Assembly (NCBI GenBank): GCA_016928975.1
Contig: JAFGJR010000191.1
Span: forward strand, 1 to 62,912
Direction of reading: 5' to 3'
DNA length: 62,912 nt
DNA from: Sedimentisphaerales bacterium
Lineage (GTDB): Bacteria > Planctomycetota > Phycisphaerae > Sedimentisphaerales > SG8-4
Part shown: positions 17,567-25,894 of the stretch, in pieces
Numbering within the stretch: the first letter of the stretch is position 1
Layout of the letters: each line of letters opens with the position of its first letter
Notes under the pieces: generated by a model
Told to the model about the DNA's origin: nothing
Seen by the model: the letters and a program-made list of their open reading frames with translations, nothing else
The model's database searches: none
Position numbers and translations under genes: made by a program

Positions 17567-18076
17567 CTAATTGATCTGCACGGAGCCCCCTTTGATTCGG
17601 TTGACGCCGGAGGAACGCGTCAGGACGTAGGCGCCCCGGATGAGCACTTTGCCGGCGCGGGTCAACGTGATGGATGCCTTGCCGCACTTGAGCACGATCT
17701 GCTTCTTGGCCTCAAGGCAGATCGTTTCATCATCTACTCTCGCGGCGACAGGTGCTCGCCGGTGAGCGGAAGCGTCCAGGGGTCTGAGCAGCCCGATCAC
17801 AATGGGATGGTCCGGATCGCCATTGCGGTACGTCACCAGCGCCTCCTGGCGATGCTCCACCGCCGCTGCCAACTGCTCGTCCGTGAGGCTGGCGACCACC
17901 CGCGCGAGCTTCAGGACCGAATCGCCGCAATCGAGCAGCACACGACCCGACGGATCGCACTCCACGATGCGACCGATCTCCGCTGCCGACGGTGCGGATG
18001 GAGCCTCATAATCCACGTCCGTCTCTCTGCATTCTACACGTGCTTCATCAAACATATGACTCCCATCCACGGCCAC
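17567..18076 (-). CDS. DUF6484-type protein, VgrG tip-like partner
   Basis: The protein has 169 residues. The middle matches DUF6484: IGRIVECDPSGRVLLDCG, VASLTDEQL, and GDPDHPIVIGLLRPLD. The last phrase is nearly the same as GDPDHPIITGRVYNG of the neighbouring VgrG. The C-terminus (IVLKCGKASITLTRAGKVLIRG, given here only as KCGKASITLTRAGKVLI) also resembles the end of VgrG (KTGKASIMMKKDGTIVI). It therefore looks like a shortened spike-like OB/beta protein. GTG at 18076 abuts the VgrG stop; ATG at 18055 with GGGAG close upstream is an alternative. It probably helps mount cargo on the VgrG spike. Confidence 0.7.
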   Translation of the reverse strand: MAVDGSHMFDEARVECRETDVDYEAPSAPSAAEIGRIVECDPSGRVLLDCGDSVLKLARVVASLTDEQLAAAVEHRQEALVTYRNGDPDHPIVIGLLRPLDASAHRRAPVAARVDDETICLEAKKQIVLKCGKASITLTRAGKVLIRGAYVLTRSSGVNRIKGGSVQIN

Positions 18077-20176
18077 TCAGTTTTCAAGGACCTTGGTGCC
18101 CTTGACGACGACGTTCTTGGCCGCCTTGATATTGACGTTGCCGGACCCCTTGACCGTGATATCCTTGCCGCTGATCACGATCGTGCCGTCCTTCTTCATC
18201 ATGATGCTGGCTTTGCCGGTCTTGACGAGAATCTGGTCGCCGGCGTTGATCGTGAGGTTCTTTCCCACTGCGATGGCCTGGTCTTTTCCGACGTTCAGGT
18301 TGTAGTTCTTGCCGACGGTCTCGGACTGGTCCGCGCCGACCGTGATGGCTTGAGAGGCGCCGACCGTGACGGTTCTTACGGCTCCCACGGTTACTTCCTG
18401 GGCGACGCCGACCGTGATCGCCTCGTTGATGCCGACCGTGTGAGTCCGGTTCATCGCGACGGTGACCGTCTCGTTCTGGCCGACGTTTCGTGTGCGGTTC
18501 TCTCCGACCGACACCTGCTCGTTCTTGCCGACCTGGCGGGTGCGATTCTCCCCGACCGAGAGGGTCTCGTTCTTGCCGACCGACTCCGTTCGATTGTTGC
18601 CGATCTGGATGGTCTCGTTGTTGCCGACGCTCTCGGTCTTGCAGTCCTCGACGACGATGTCCTCGTTTTTCTGCGCGTGGACGTACAACTGCTCGGCGCC
18701 TTTTTTGTCCTCGAAGCGGATTTCATTGGAGCCGCCCCCGCCGAGGGTGCTGTTGGACTTCAGCGTGGACATCGTCTTGCTGGCGGGCAGGTCATAGGGC
18801 GGCTTGGCCTGGCCATTGTAGACCCGGCCGGTAATGATCGGGTGGTCAGGGTCCCCTTCGAGGAATTCGACGATGACCTCCTGACCGATCCTCGGGGTAT
18901 AGATCGCGCCCCATTGCTTGCCCGCCCAGGTCTGTCCGACGCGGACCCAGCAGGAGCTGTTCTGATCGGCCTTGCCGTAGCGGTCCCAGTGGAACTGGAC
19001 TTTCACCCGGCCGTATTCATCGACATGGATCTCCTCGCCTGCCGGGCCGACGACCATGGCCGTCTGGGGGCCTGGGATCGTGGGCTGCGGAGTCGTGCGA
19101 GCGGGGCGGAAGGGTACATCGCTCCCGATGGCCGTGAGCGAGCAGGAGTAGACGGACTCCTGTCCTCCACCGCCGGAGGAGAACTCACTCTGGGTGAGCG
19201 TGTAGTTTGCCCCTGTGACGAGCCAGTCATGGTTCTGGTCGCTCCTCGGATGGTCGGCGAGAGCGAAAGTGCCGCCGGTGTACAATCCGCGCGCGTTGGA
19301 GGTCGCGGAGGCCGCCTCGTATTGACTGTGCAGCTCCTCGATGCGCCGGCGCGCATAGGTCTCGCCGTCTCCCGTCTCAGTGTACTCCCCGGAGTAGTCA
19401 TACACGTCGAAGTCGGCGGCGTTGTGTTCCCGCTGGATGCTGGCTCGCGTGTGCAGGTCTCTCTTGGTGTTCTTGAAGTCGAAGGCGTTGAGACTGAACG
19501 ATCCCGGCTGGATGCGCGTCTCGACCATCCATTCGGCAATGTACTCCTCCTCGCTGATCGGCGTGCCGCTGAATTGACAACGGAGACTGTCGCATCCGGG
19601 ACATGTCTTATGGGCACTGGACGAATCCGCCAGGACCAGGACGTGCCGGCCGTTCTCATGACGAAAGAAATAGTAGATCCCTTCCTGCTCCATGAGCCGG
19701 CTGACGAAGTTGAAGGTCGTCTCACGGTACTGCACGCAGTATTCCCACGTGCGGTAGGTCTCGGTGAGAGCGTCCTCAAAATCCGAGAACCCCGCGTCGC
19801 GAAAGACCTGCTTGATGATGTCCGGAACCGTCATCTCCTGGAAGATGCGGCAGTCCGCCGTGCGCGTCAGGAACCATAGCCATGGGACCATGATGGCGCT
19901 GTATCGGGCCCCATCGCCGCCGCTGGAGACCTGCGTGAAGCGGCTGATCGACCCGTTGAAGTACCGGGCCGAGCCGTCCGCCTGCTCCAGCCGGACTGTG
20001 ACATTCTGCCCCACGATGTCCGAAAACTTGATCTGCGCATTCTCGCTGGCGAGATCGAGGTGGAACTCGAACAGGCGTCCGAGTTCTTCTCTGCCCGACA
20101 TACTGACCAGCAGGAGCACATCCTTGCCCAGCGGGGTCTCTACGCCCACTTGCCGGTGTTGCTGCGTTCTTGCCAT
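18077..20176 (-). CDS. vgrG: VgrG (TssI) spike protein
   Basis: The 699-residue protein has the full VgrG plan. A gp27-like base occupies about 1-370 (VSMSGREELGRLFEFHLDL, QEMTVPDIIKQVF, YCVQYRETTFNFVSRLMEQ, GIYYFF). A gp5-like OB domain follows (VDEYGRVKVQFHWDRYG, SCWVRVGQTWAGKQWG, PRIGQEVIVEFLEGDPDHP). Then come NEIRFEDKKGAEQLYVHAQK and a long triple-stranded beta-helix needle made of short VG-N-T repeats. It ends with no extra C-terminal effector domain, so cargo must be carried by separate proteins, in agreement with the DUF6484, DUF2169 and DUF4150 genes just downstream. GAGG precedes the ATG at 20176. The gene follows clpV by 40 bp. Confidence 0.97.
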   Translation of the reverse strand: MARTQQHRQVGVETPLGKDVLLLVSMSGREELGRLFEFHLDLASENAQIKFSDIVGQNVTVRLEQADGSARYFNGSISRFTQVSSGGDGARYSAIMVPWLWFLTRTADCRIFQEMTVPDIIKQVFRDAGFSDFEDALTETYRTWEYCVQYRETTFNFVSRLMEQEGIYYFFRHENGRHVLVLADSSSAHKTCPGCDSLRCQFSGTPISEEEYIAEWMVETRIQPGSFSLNAFDFKNTKRDLHTRASIQREHNAADFDVYDYSGEYTETGDGETYARRRIEELHSQYEAASATSNARGLYTGGTFALADHPRSDQNHDWLVTGANYTLTQSEFSSGGGGQESVYSCSLTAIGSDVPFRPARTTPQPTIPGPQTAMVVGPAGEEIHVDEYGRVKVQFHWDRYGKADQNSSCWVRVGQTWAGKQWGAIYTPRIGQEVIVEFLEGDPDHPIITGRVYNGQAKPPYDLPASKTMSTLKSNSTLGGGGSNEIRFEDKKGAEQLYVHAQKNEDIVVEDCKTESVGNNETIQIGNNRTESVGKNETLSVGENRTRQVGKNEQVSVGENRTRNVGQNETVTVAMNRTHTVGINEAITVGVAQEVTVGAVRTVTVGASQAITVGADQSETVGKNYNLNVGKDQAIAVGKNLTINAGDQILVKTGKASIMMKKDGTIVISGKDITVKGSGNVNIKAAKNVVVKGTKVLEN
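18250..18650 (-). repeat. Short tandem repeats encoding the VgrG needle
   Basis: Within vgrG about 18 imperfect units of 21-24 bp encode peptides of the type VGKNETL, VGENRTR, VGKNEQVS, VGQNETVT, VGINEAIT and VGADQSET. They form the beta-helical spike shaft. The number of units could vary between strains by slippage, changing needle length. Confidence 0.7.
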
Positions 20177-20216
20177 GAGGTATCCTCAGAAGGCCCTTTC
20201 TTGTCGGTCCACGTCC

Positions 20217-22985
20217 TCAGTCGAACGCGTAGGTGAGACTGCCGTCCGTCACGCCGACGTGGACCCTCGCGGCTTTCTTCCCTTCCAGAAATCGGCTCAG
20301 CAACTCGCGGCTGATCTCCGGCAACACGGTGTTGGTCAGGATCGCATCGACCGTACGAGCCCCGCTCTCGACCTCGGTGCACCGCGTCGCGATCAAGGCC
20401 ACTACCTCGTCGCTGTAGGCAAAGGGAATCCCGTGGTTCTCCCGGATCCTGTGTCCCACGCGATCCAGTTGCAGGCGGATGATTTGCTTGAGCACCTCGT
20501 CGGAGATCGGGGCGTAGGGAACGACCACGAGCCTGCCGAGCAAGGCCGCCGGGAACGTTTTGAGCAGGGGCTTTCGCAGCGCCTTGCAGATCGCATCGTG
20601 CTCCGGCATCAGCCGTGGGTCCTTGCACAGATCCATAATGAGTTCGCTGCCCACGTTGCTGGTCAGCAGGATGATCGTGTTCTTGAAGTCGATGAGCCGG
20701 CCCTCGGCGTCCTCCATCTGTCCCCTATCGAACACCTGGAAGAAGATCTCGTGCACGTCGTGGTGGGCCTTCTCGACCTCGTCGAGGAGCACGATGCTGT
20801 AGGGTCGGCGTCGTACGGCCTCAGTGAGGACCCCACCCTCGCCATACCCCACGTAGCCGGGCGGCGATCCCTTCAGGGTCGAGACGGTGTGGGCTTCCTG
20901 GAATTCGCTCATGTTGATCGTGATCAGATTCTGTTCGCCGCCGTAGAGGGTCTCGGCCAGCGCGATGGCGGTCTCCGTCTTTCCCACGCCGCTCGGACCC
21001 AGAAGGAGCATCACGGCGATGGGCCGGTGCGGATTCTCCAGTCGGGCGCGAGAGGTTTTGATACGACGGGTGATCGCCTCCAGCGCCTGGTCCTGCCCGA
21101 TGACTCGCTGGCGCAGTTTCTCCGTGAGGTTCAGCACCGCCTCGATTTCATTCTTCACCATGCCCCCGACGGGAATCCCGGTCCAATGGGCGACGACGGA
21201 ACTCACCGCCTTGGCATCCACGCAGGGCAGGATCAAGGGGCTTTCGCCTTGCAGAGCGTCCAGCTTGCGCTGCAACGTTCGAAGCTCCGCGAGCAGGCTT
21301 TCCCGGTCCGGCCGAGGGTCCTTCTTCCCCTGTTCCGGCTCAGTGGCGGCTTTTTCGGGTTGCGCCGAAGTCCGACCCGGTTTGTCACCCGCCGCAGGTG
21401 AGTCCGGCTTGTCTTTCCCGCCGGGCGGGCCGATCTTTCCGTCGCCTGATGTTCGCAGCCTGGCTCGAATCGCCAGAATGGACGCCACGAGCTCTTGCTC
21501 CTCGGCCCAACGGGCTTCCAATTGGCGGAGCCTGTCCCGCTCCGTCTTGAGCGACTCGGTGATCGCGGCCTCACGGGCAGTGTGGTCGGTCCCGGTGGCG
21601 GTCTCGCGGCCAAGGATCTCAAGCTCGGTCTCAAGGGCCTCGATGTGGCGACGGCAGCTCTCGACCTCCGGCGGCATCGCGTACTGGCTGATGGCGACCC
21701 TCGCGCAAGCCGTGTCGATCAAACTGACCGCCTTGTCCGGCAACTGGCGGTCCGGGATGTACCGGCTGGATAGCCGGACTGCGGCGTCGAGCGCTTCATC
21801 AAGGACCTGAACCTGGTGGTGCTTTTCGAGCATGGAAGAGATGGTACGCATCATCAGAACGGCTCTGTCCTCCGCCGGCTCATCCACCTTGATGACCTGA
21901 AACCGCCTCGTCAACGCAGGGTCCTTCTCAATGTACTTCTTGTACTCGCTCCACGTGGTTGCCGCAATCGTTCGGAGCGTGCCGCGGGCCAGCGCAGGCT
22001 TCAGCAAATTGGCGGCGTCTCCCGTGCCGGCGGCTCCCCCGGCTCCGATGAGCGTGTGAGCTTCATCGATGAACAGGATAATCGGCTTGGGCGAGCTCTG
22101 AACCTCCTCGATCACCTGGCGCAGGCGGTTCTCGAATTCCCCCTTGACACTCGCCCCCGCCTGGAGCAGACCCACGTCCAGGGTGCGCAACGTGACTTCT
22201 CGCAGGGGCTGGGGCACATCGCCTCGGGCAATCCGTTGGGCGAACCCTTCGACGACGGCGGTCTTGCCGACGCCGGCTTCACCGGTCAGGATCGGGTTGT
22301 TCTGGCGCCGGCGCATAAGGACATCCATCATCTGGCGGATTTCCGCATCGCGTCCGACGATGGGGTCCATCTCGCCGCTGCGGGCCTTGGCGGTCAGGTC
22401 CGTGGAGAACCTGGCCAGCGCCTCCTGCTTTCCCATGGCCGCAGGGGCCATCGGCTCGGTTCCTTGTGCGACCTGCCTGGAGGTGCCGTCGTGGGTGGGG
22501 AGCGCCTCCTCGGGTGACCCTTTCACGATGCCCGCGAATCGGTCGGTCAAATCGTCGAGCTTGATCCTCGCGAATTCCGGCGACATGCGCGTGACGACGT
22601 TTCGCAGCCCCGACGTCTTCAGAATGCCGACGATCAGATGGCCTGTCCGAATGCTGGAGTCGCCGAACAGCAGCGATCCGTAGACCCAGCCACGCTCCAC
22701 CGATTCCTCGACATGAGCTGACAGGTCGGAGATCGACGTGGCGCCTCGAGGCAATCGGTCCAGCTCCTCGACAACGTCCTTGGCGAGCGTGGAGGGGTTG
22801 ATCTCAAAGTGCCGGATGATGTGATGCAGATCGGAGTCCTGCAACTGAAGGATCTGTTGAATCCAGTGGGCCAGTTCCACATAGGGATTGCCTCTGAGCT
22901 TGCAGAACATGGTGGCGCTCTCGATGCTCTTGTAGGCCAGAGGGTTCAACTTCCCGAACAATGCCGTCCGACTGATCTCAGCCAC
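20217..22985 (-). CDS. clpV: ClpV (TssH) AAA+ ATPase of the T6SS
   Basis: The 922-residue protein has an N-terminal Clp_N-type helical domain starting MAEISRTALFGKLNPLAYKS, then two AAA+ domains. D1 has Walker A GEAGVGKT (about 235-242) and Walker B ILFIDEAH. D2 has Walker A GPSGVGKT (about 665-672) and Walker B IVLLDEVEKAH. The middle coiled coil is extended by a Pro/Gly/Lys-rich linker at about 510-560 that looks disordered and is not usual. ClpV takes apart contracted TssB/TssC sheaths for reuse. It is encoded leftward, apart from the sheath genes, in the same direction as vgrG (40 bp) and downstream of the 228-residue unknown gene (27 bp). Confidence 0.97.
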   Translation of the reverse strand: MAEISRTALFGKLNPLAYKSIESATMFCKLRGNPYVELAHWIQQILQLQDSDLHHIIRHFEINPSTLAKDVVEELDRLPRGATSISDLSAHVEESVERGWVYGSLLFGDSSIRTGHLIVGILKTSGLRNVVTRMSPEFARIKLDDLTDRFAGIVKGSPEEALPTHDGTSRQVAQGTEPMAPAAMGKQEALARFSTDLTAKARSGEMDPIVGRDAEIRQMMDVLMRRRQNNPILTGEAGVGKTAVVEGFAQRIARGDVPQPLREVTLRTLDVGLLQAGASVKGEFENRLRQVIEEVQSSPKPIILFIDEAHTLIGAGGAAGTGDAANLLKPALARGTLRTIAATTWSEYKKYIEKDPALTRRFQVIKVDEPAEDRAVLMMRTISSMLEKHHQVQVLDEALDAAVRLSSRYIPDRQLPDKAVSLIDTACARVAISQYAMPPEVESCRRHIEALETELEILGRETATGTDHTAREAAITESLKTERDRLRQLEARWAEEQELVASILAIRARLRTSGDGKIGPPGGKDKPDSPAAGDKPGRTSAQPEKAATEPEQGKKDPRPDRESLLAELRTLQRKLDALQGESPLILPCVDAKAVSSVVAHWTGIPVGGMVKNEIEAVLNLTEKLRQRVIGQDQALEAITRRIKTSRARLENPHRPIAVMLLLGPSGVGKTETAIALAETLYGGEQNLITINMSEFQEAHTVSTLKGSPPGYVGYGEGGVLTEAVRRRPYSIVLLDEVEKAHHDVHEIFFQVFDRGQMEDAEGRLIDFKNTIILLTSNVGSELIMDLCKDPRLMPEHDAICKALRKPLLKTFPAALLGRLVVVPYAPISDEVLKQIIRLQLDRVGHRIRENHGIPFAYSDEVVALIATRCTEVESGARTVDAILTNTVLPEISRELLSRFLEGKKAARVHVGVTDGSLTYAFD

Positions 22986-23012
22986 GTGCGATCCTCTCTT
23001 TCATGTGCCGAG

Positions 23013-23699
23013 CTAATCCCCGCGAATGTCAGAACGCAGTGGCGCGCCGGCAGGGGCAGGAACAGACCGGAGTCTCAATTTGGGGTCCCAGATATAGAAT
23101 TGGAGCCCGCCGCCGTGTCGGTACTGCGGACCGACGCCGCGATGCATTGCCCAATCCACGTATGCATCTGCCACGGTGCTTGCCAGGGCCGTGAAGGAAC
23201 GTATGGCCTCGTAGTACTCGGGGACGATCTGATCGTGCGGAATCGCCAGCGATGTCGGCGATGTCTGCAGGAGCGTGAAGAAATGGCCGAATCCCCCTGT
23301 GGGGCTGTGCGTCGTGCGAAAAGCCGAGAGCAGGGCGCCCTGAGGAATCAGGCGAACCGAGACTGGATACGAAAAATTGATGGTCTGCATCAGCATACAG
23401 AGATTGATTGGCACCTTGGCGCGGGCCTTGTTCGGCACGCGGTGCGAGTTGGGACCGGATGGCCGTGGGTCGGTCTGATCCGGTCGGGGCAGCAGCCAGG
23501 GATTGGGACCAAGTGACTTCCCTTCCGGCGACACGGGGTCCTTCACGGGCTGGCTCAAGTAGCTCAGGGGCACGGCGGCCTGGAAGTAATCGAGGGCTAC
23601 ATGCAGCCGGTCTCGGGGCGCACCATCCTCCCACCCTGTGTACTCAACAAACTCCTGCAGGGTCATCGGAAGTTGAACAGGCACCGATTCACTCGCCAT
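23013..23699 (-). CDS. Conserved-looking protein of unknown function next to clpV
   Basis: The product has 228 residues, with no signal peptide or membrane helix. It begins with a short helical segment (LTLQEFVEYTGWED) and a DRLHVALDYFQAAVPLS helix. A Pro-rich stretch follows (about 55-95). After it come a beta-rich part (INLCMLMQTINFSYPVSVRL, GGFGHFFTLLQT) and a helix at about 165-195. No family is recognised. It is the first gene of the leftward set, 27 bp from clpV and facing tssA, so it is probably part of the same T6SS. It could be a small baseplate, sheath-accessory or regulatory protein; nothing in the sequence decides this. Confidence 0.6.
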   Translation of the reverse strand: MASESVPVQLPMTLQEFVEYTGWEDGAPRDRLHVALDYFQAAVPLSYLSQPVKDPVSPEGKSLGPNPWLLPRPDQTDPRPSGPNSHRVPNKARAKVPINLCMLMQTINFSYPVSVRLIPQGALLSAFRTTHSPTGGFGHFFTLLQTSPTSLAIPHDQIVPEYYEAIRSFTALASTVADAYVDWAMHRGVGPQYRHGGGLQFYIWDPKLRLRSVPAPAGAPLRSDIRGD

Positions 23700-24162
23700 T
23701 ATCCCAACCCTCAGGACGATTCCTGACGCTGCCTCCAGGCTGCGGCCGCGGGCCGCTACATGGCGGCATCACTCTACCACGTGGTCGGTGCCGATGCAAC
23801 GTCCAAGTTGATGTGCAGACATCTTATTTCTGTGCGTCCGCCTGCTCTCCTGCGGACGTGTGCCTCCGGCGCCGATGGATTGCCCTGAGACGAGCGGGCG
23901 CACAAGGCCGCAAAAAAAACCGGTTCGGGCTTGACAGACCCCTGCGGGAGCCATAGGATCGCGTCCAGACGTGAGTGATGAGATTCTGCAAGAAGCACGA
24001 CGCTTGGTGTGCATTGCCGCAGGTGATGGCTGCTGTCAGGACTCGGTGCGCAGCGCCTGATCGGTTTGCCGGGAGGCCCGTGGTGCCTATGGAGTCCCAG
24101 GCGTTGGCAATGTAAGTCTCGCCGTCGTCGGCACCTGCGGCTGGCGATCTCTCGCGTCGGAC
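23700..24162 (+). other. Divergent intergenic region between the two T6SS gene sets
   Basis: This 463-bp stretch separates the leftward and rightward T6SS units. It holds a hairpin at about 23837-23858 (GTCCGC paired with GCGGAC), an A8 run at 23912-23919, and the rightward promoter described separately. After the promoter lies a leader of about 200-250 nt with two small open frames: 23971-24060, 29 codons from GTG, and 23978-24112, 44 codons from ATG. Neither has a good ribosome-binding site. No leftward promoter with good hexamers could be picked out. Confidence 0.5.
23931..23959 (+). promoter_or_regulatory. Sigma70-like promoter for the tssA-tagF operon
   Basis: TTGACA (23931-23936) and TAGGAT (23954-23959) are spaced by 17 bp. 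It is the best candidate for transcription of the rightward T6SS operon, leaving a leader of about 200-250 nt before tssA. Confidence 0.6.
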
Positions 24163-25287
24163 ATGCGGCTGAGCGATCGCCAACTACCGCCGTGGGAGCG
24201 CACTGTTGAGGGGATCGTGGGCACATTCGATATCGAGAGCTTGTTGCACGAGGTCACGCCCGGGGCTCGGTGCGGTGACGATATCTCCCGGGGGAAGGAA
24301 TTCCTTGAGCTTGAGGCGTTGGTTCGACCCAAGCCTCCCGGGGCGGTTCAAACGGACGAGGAAGTTCAGGTCGTCGAGCCGAACTGGACGGAGGTTCGCC
24401 AGAGAGCCTACACGCTGCTTCAGAGATCAAGACACCTCCAGGTGGCACTGTATTTCTCGTTGGCGTTGCTCGCCACGGAAGGAATCGGCGGGCTTCGCGA
24501 CGGATTGTATCTGATCCGTGGGTTGCTGGAGCGATTCTGGGATGACCTGCACCCGCGTCTGGATCCCGAGGACGACAACGACCCGACGGAACGGATCAGT
24601 ATCCTGATGCCGTTGTCTCGTGAGCCTTTGGGCAAATGGGATCCTGTTCGGTTTGGGTCGAGATTGTGCCGCTTGCCTCTGTGTGACTCACCTCGTGTCG
24701 GCAAGTTCAGCCTGCGCGACGTCGAGGCTGCTGTTGGCGAGAAGATGACGGCGGAGAAGGATCGGCAGGCACCGCAGCTCTCCGTGATCGAGGCGGCGTT
24801 CCGAGACACACCGGTGGATGAAGTGCACAAGACGCACGAAGCGGCCCGGCAGGCGATGGAGCATCTGGATGGGATTCGAGATGTCTTCCAGGAGCGTGCG
24901 CGAGGCGGGTCGGGTCCCGATCTGAGCGGTCTGCGGGGCGATATCGAGAGAATCTGCCGTGTGCTGACGAAATACGCGGGCAATGACGACGCCTCCGGTG
25001 AAGTGACGGCACCAGAGGCCGCCGTCAGTGTCACGACCGAGACAGGGCCAATCGGCGCCGCGGTGCGGATTCAATCGCGCAACGATGCGCTGGCAGCGAT
25101 GGAACGGGCTTGTCAGTACTTCGAGCGTCACGAGCCGTCCAGTCCCATCCCTTTGCTGCTGCGACGGGCACAGAGACTCGCTGCCAAGACCTTCCTGGAG
25201 ATTATCGAGGATGTCTGTCCCAGCGGGCTGGATCAGGTGACCGCCGTTGGTGGCAGGCCCGAGGGGGATGCGAAGACTACATCGTAA
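24163..25287 (+). CDS. tssA: TssA (ImpA family) T6SS assembly protein
   Basis: The N-terminal half is an ImpA_N domain: FDIESLLHEVTPGARCGDDIS, EFLELEAL, PNWTEVRQRAYTLLQRSRHL, VALYFSLALLATEGIGGLRDG, then ERFWDDLHPRLDPEDDNDPTER. These are the usual TssA landmarks. A variable linker and a C-terminal helical region with RNDALAAMERACQYFERHEPSSPIPLLLRRA follow. TssA primes sheath/tube assembly and caps its distal end. ATG at 24163 gives 374 residues. GTG at 24217, just ahead of the conserved FDIESLL and directly behind GAGGGG, may be the real start. First gene of the rightward operon; tssB follows after 64 bp. Confidence 0.92.
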   Translation: MRLSDRQLPPWERTVEGIVGTFDIESLLHEVTPGARCGDDISRGKEFLELEALVRPKPPGAVQTDEEVQVVEPNWTEVRQRAYTLLQRSRHLQVALYFSLALLATEGIGGLRDGLYLIRGLLERFWDDLHPRLDPEDDNDPTERISILMPLSREPLGKWDPVRFGSRLCRLPLCDSPRVGKFSLRDVEAAVGEKMTAEKDRQAPQLSVIEAAFRDTPVDEVHKTHEAARQAMEHLDGIRDVFQERARGGSGPDLSGLRGDIERICRVLTKYAGNDDASGEVTAPEAAVSVTTETGPIGAAVRIQSRNDALAAMERACQYFERHEPSSPIPLLLRRAQRLAAKTFLEIIEDVCPSGLDQVTAVGGRPEGDAKTTS

Positions 25288-25351
25288 GTAGAGCTTGCAC
25301 AGTCCGGGTGGTTTCGCAAGCCGAGTCATGTTTGTCCGGCAAGGAGTTGAT

Positions 25352-25894
25352 ATGGCAGCAAAGAAGAGCGGACAGAAGTTCATTGGACAGAATCGGGCTC
25401 CCCGCGTGCAGGTGGAGTACGACGTGGAGCTGTATGGTGCCGAGAAGACCGTCAACCTGCCATTCGTCATGGGGGTCATGGCGGATCTCTCCGGCAAACC
25501 GGCGGAGGCGCTACCGGGCCTCGAGGAACGCAAGTTCCTGGAGATCGACGTGGACAACTTTGACGAGCGCCTCAAGGCCACCAAGCCTCGCGTCGCGTTC
25601 CAGGTGCCCAACACGCTCACGGGGCAGGGGAACATCAGCGTCGATCTGACGTTCGAGAGCATGGAGGACTTCTCCCCCGCTGCCGTGGCCCGGAAGGTCG
25701 ATGCCCTCAACAAGCTGCTCCAGGCCAGGACGCAGCTATCCAATCTCTTGACATATATGGATGGGAGATCAGGAGCGGAAGAGTTGATGGCTCGTATGCT
25801 CCAGGACCAGGCCTTGCTCAAGGCCTTGACAGCCGCCCCGAAGCCCGAAGATCAGTCCGCTGCAAGTGCTCAGGAGGAACCGTCCAATGGCTGA
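25352..25894 (+). CDS. tssB: TssB (VipA) contractile sheath small subunit
   Basis: The 180-residue protein carries the TssB signatures: SGQKFIGQNRAPRVQVEYDV, LPFVMGVMADLSGKP, KFLEIDVDNFDERLKATKPR, ISVDLTFESMEDFSPAAVA and LLTYMDGRSGAEEL. With TssC it forms the contractile sheath. AAGGAG lies just upstream of the ATG at 25352; the longer open frame from 25295 is not needed. Its last 8 bp overlap tssC, so the two subunits are translationally coupled, as expected for a fixed stoichiometry. Confidence 0.97.
   Translation: MAAKKSGQKFIGQNRAPRVQVEYDVELYGAEKTVNLPFVMGVMADLSGKPAEALPGLEERKFLEIDVDNFDERLKATKPRVAFQVPNTLTGQGNISVDLTFESMEDFSPAAVARKVDALNKLLQARTQLSNLLTYMDGRSGAEELMARMLQDQALLKALTAAPKPEDQSAASAQEEPSNG

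Noticed and set aside
17561..19879. 772-codon open frame on the + strand
   Set aside because: It is a shadow of vgrG, DUF6484 and DUF2169 genes on the other strand. Its repeated Asp/Val/Leu runs only mirror the VgrG needle repeats.
19764..21401. 545-codon open frame on the + strand
   Set aside because: Shadow of clpV and vgrG.
23893..23925. Possible leftward terminator at the T-run opposite A8
   Set aside because: The stem before the T run is only AACCGGTT, too weak for an intrinsic terminator.
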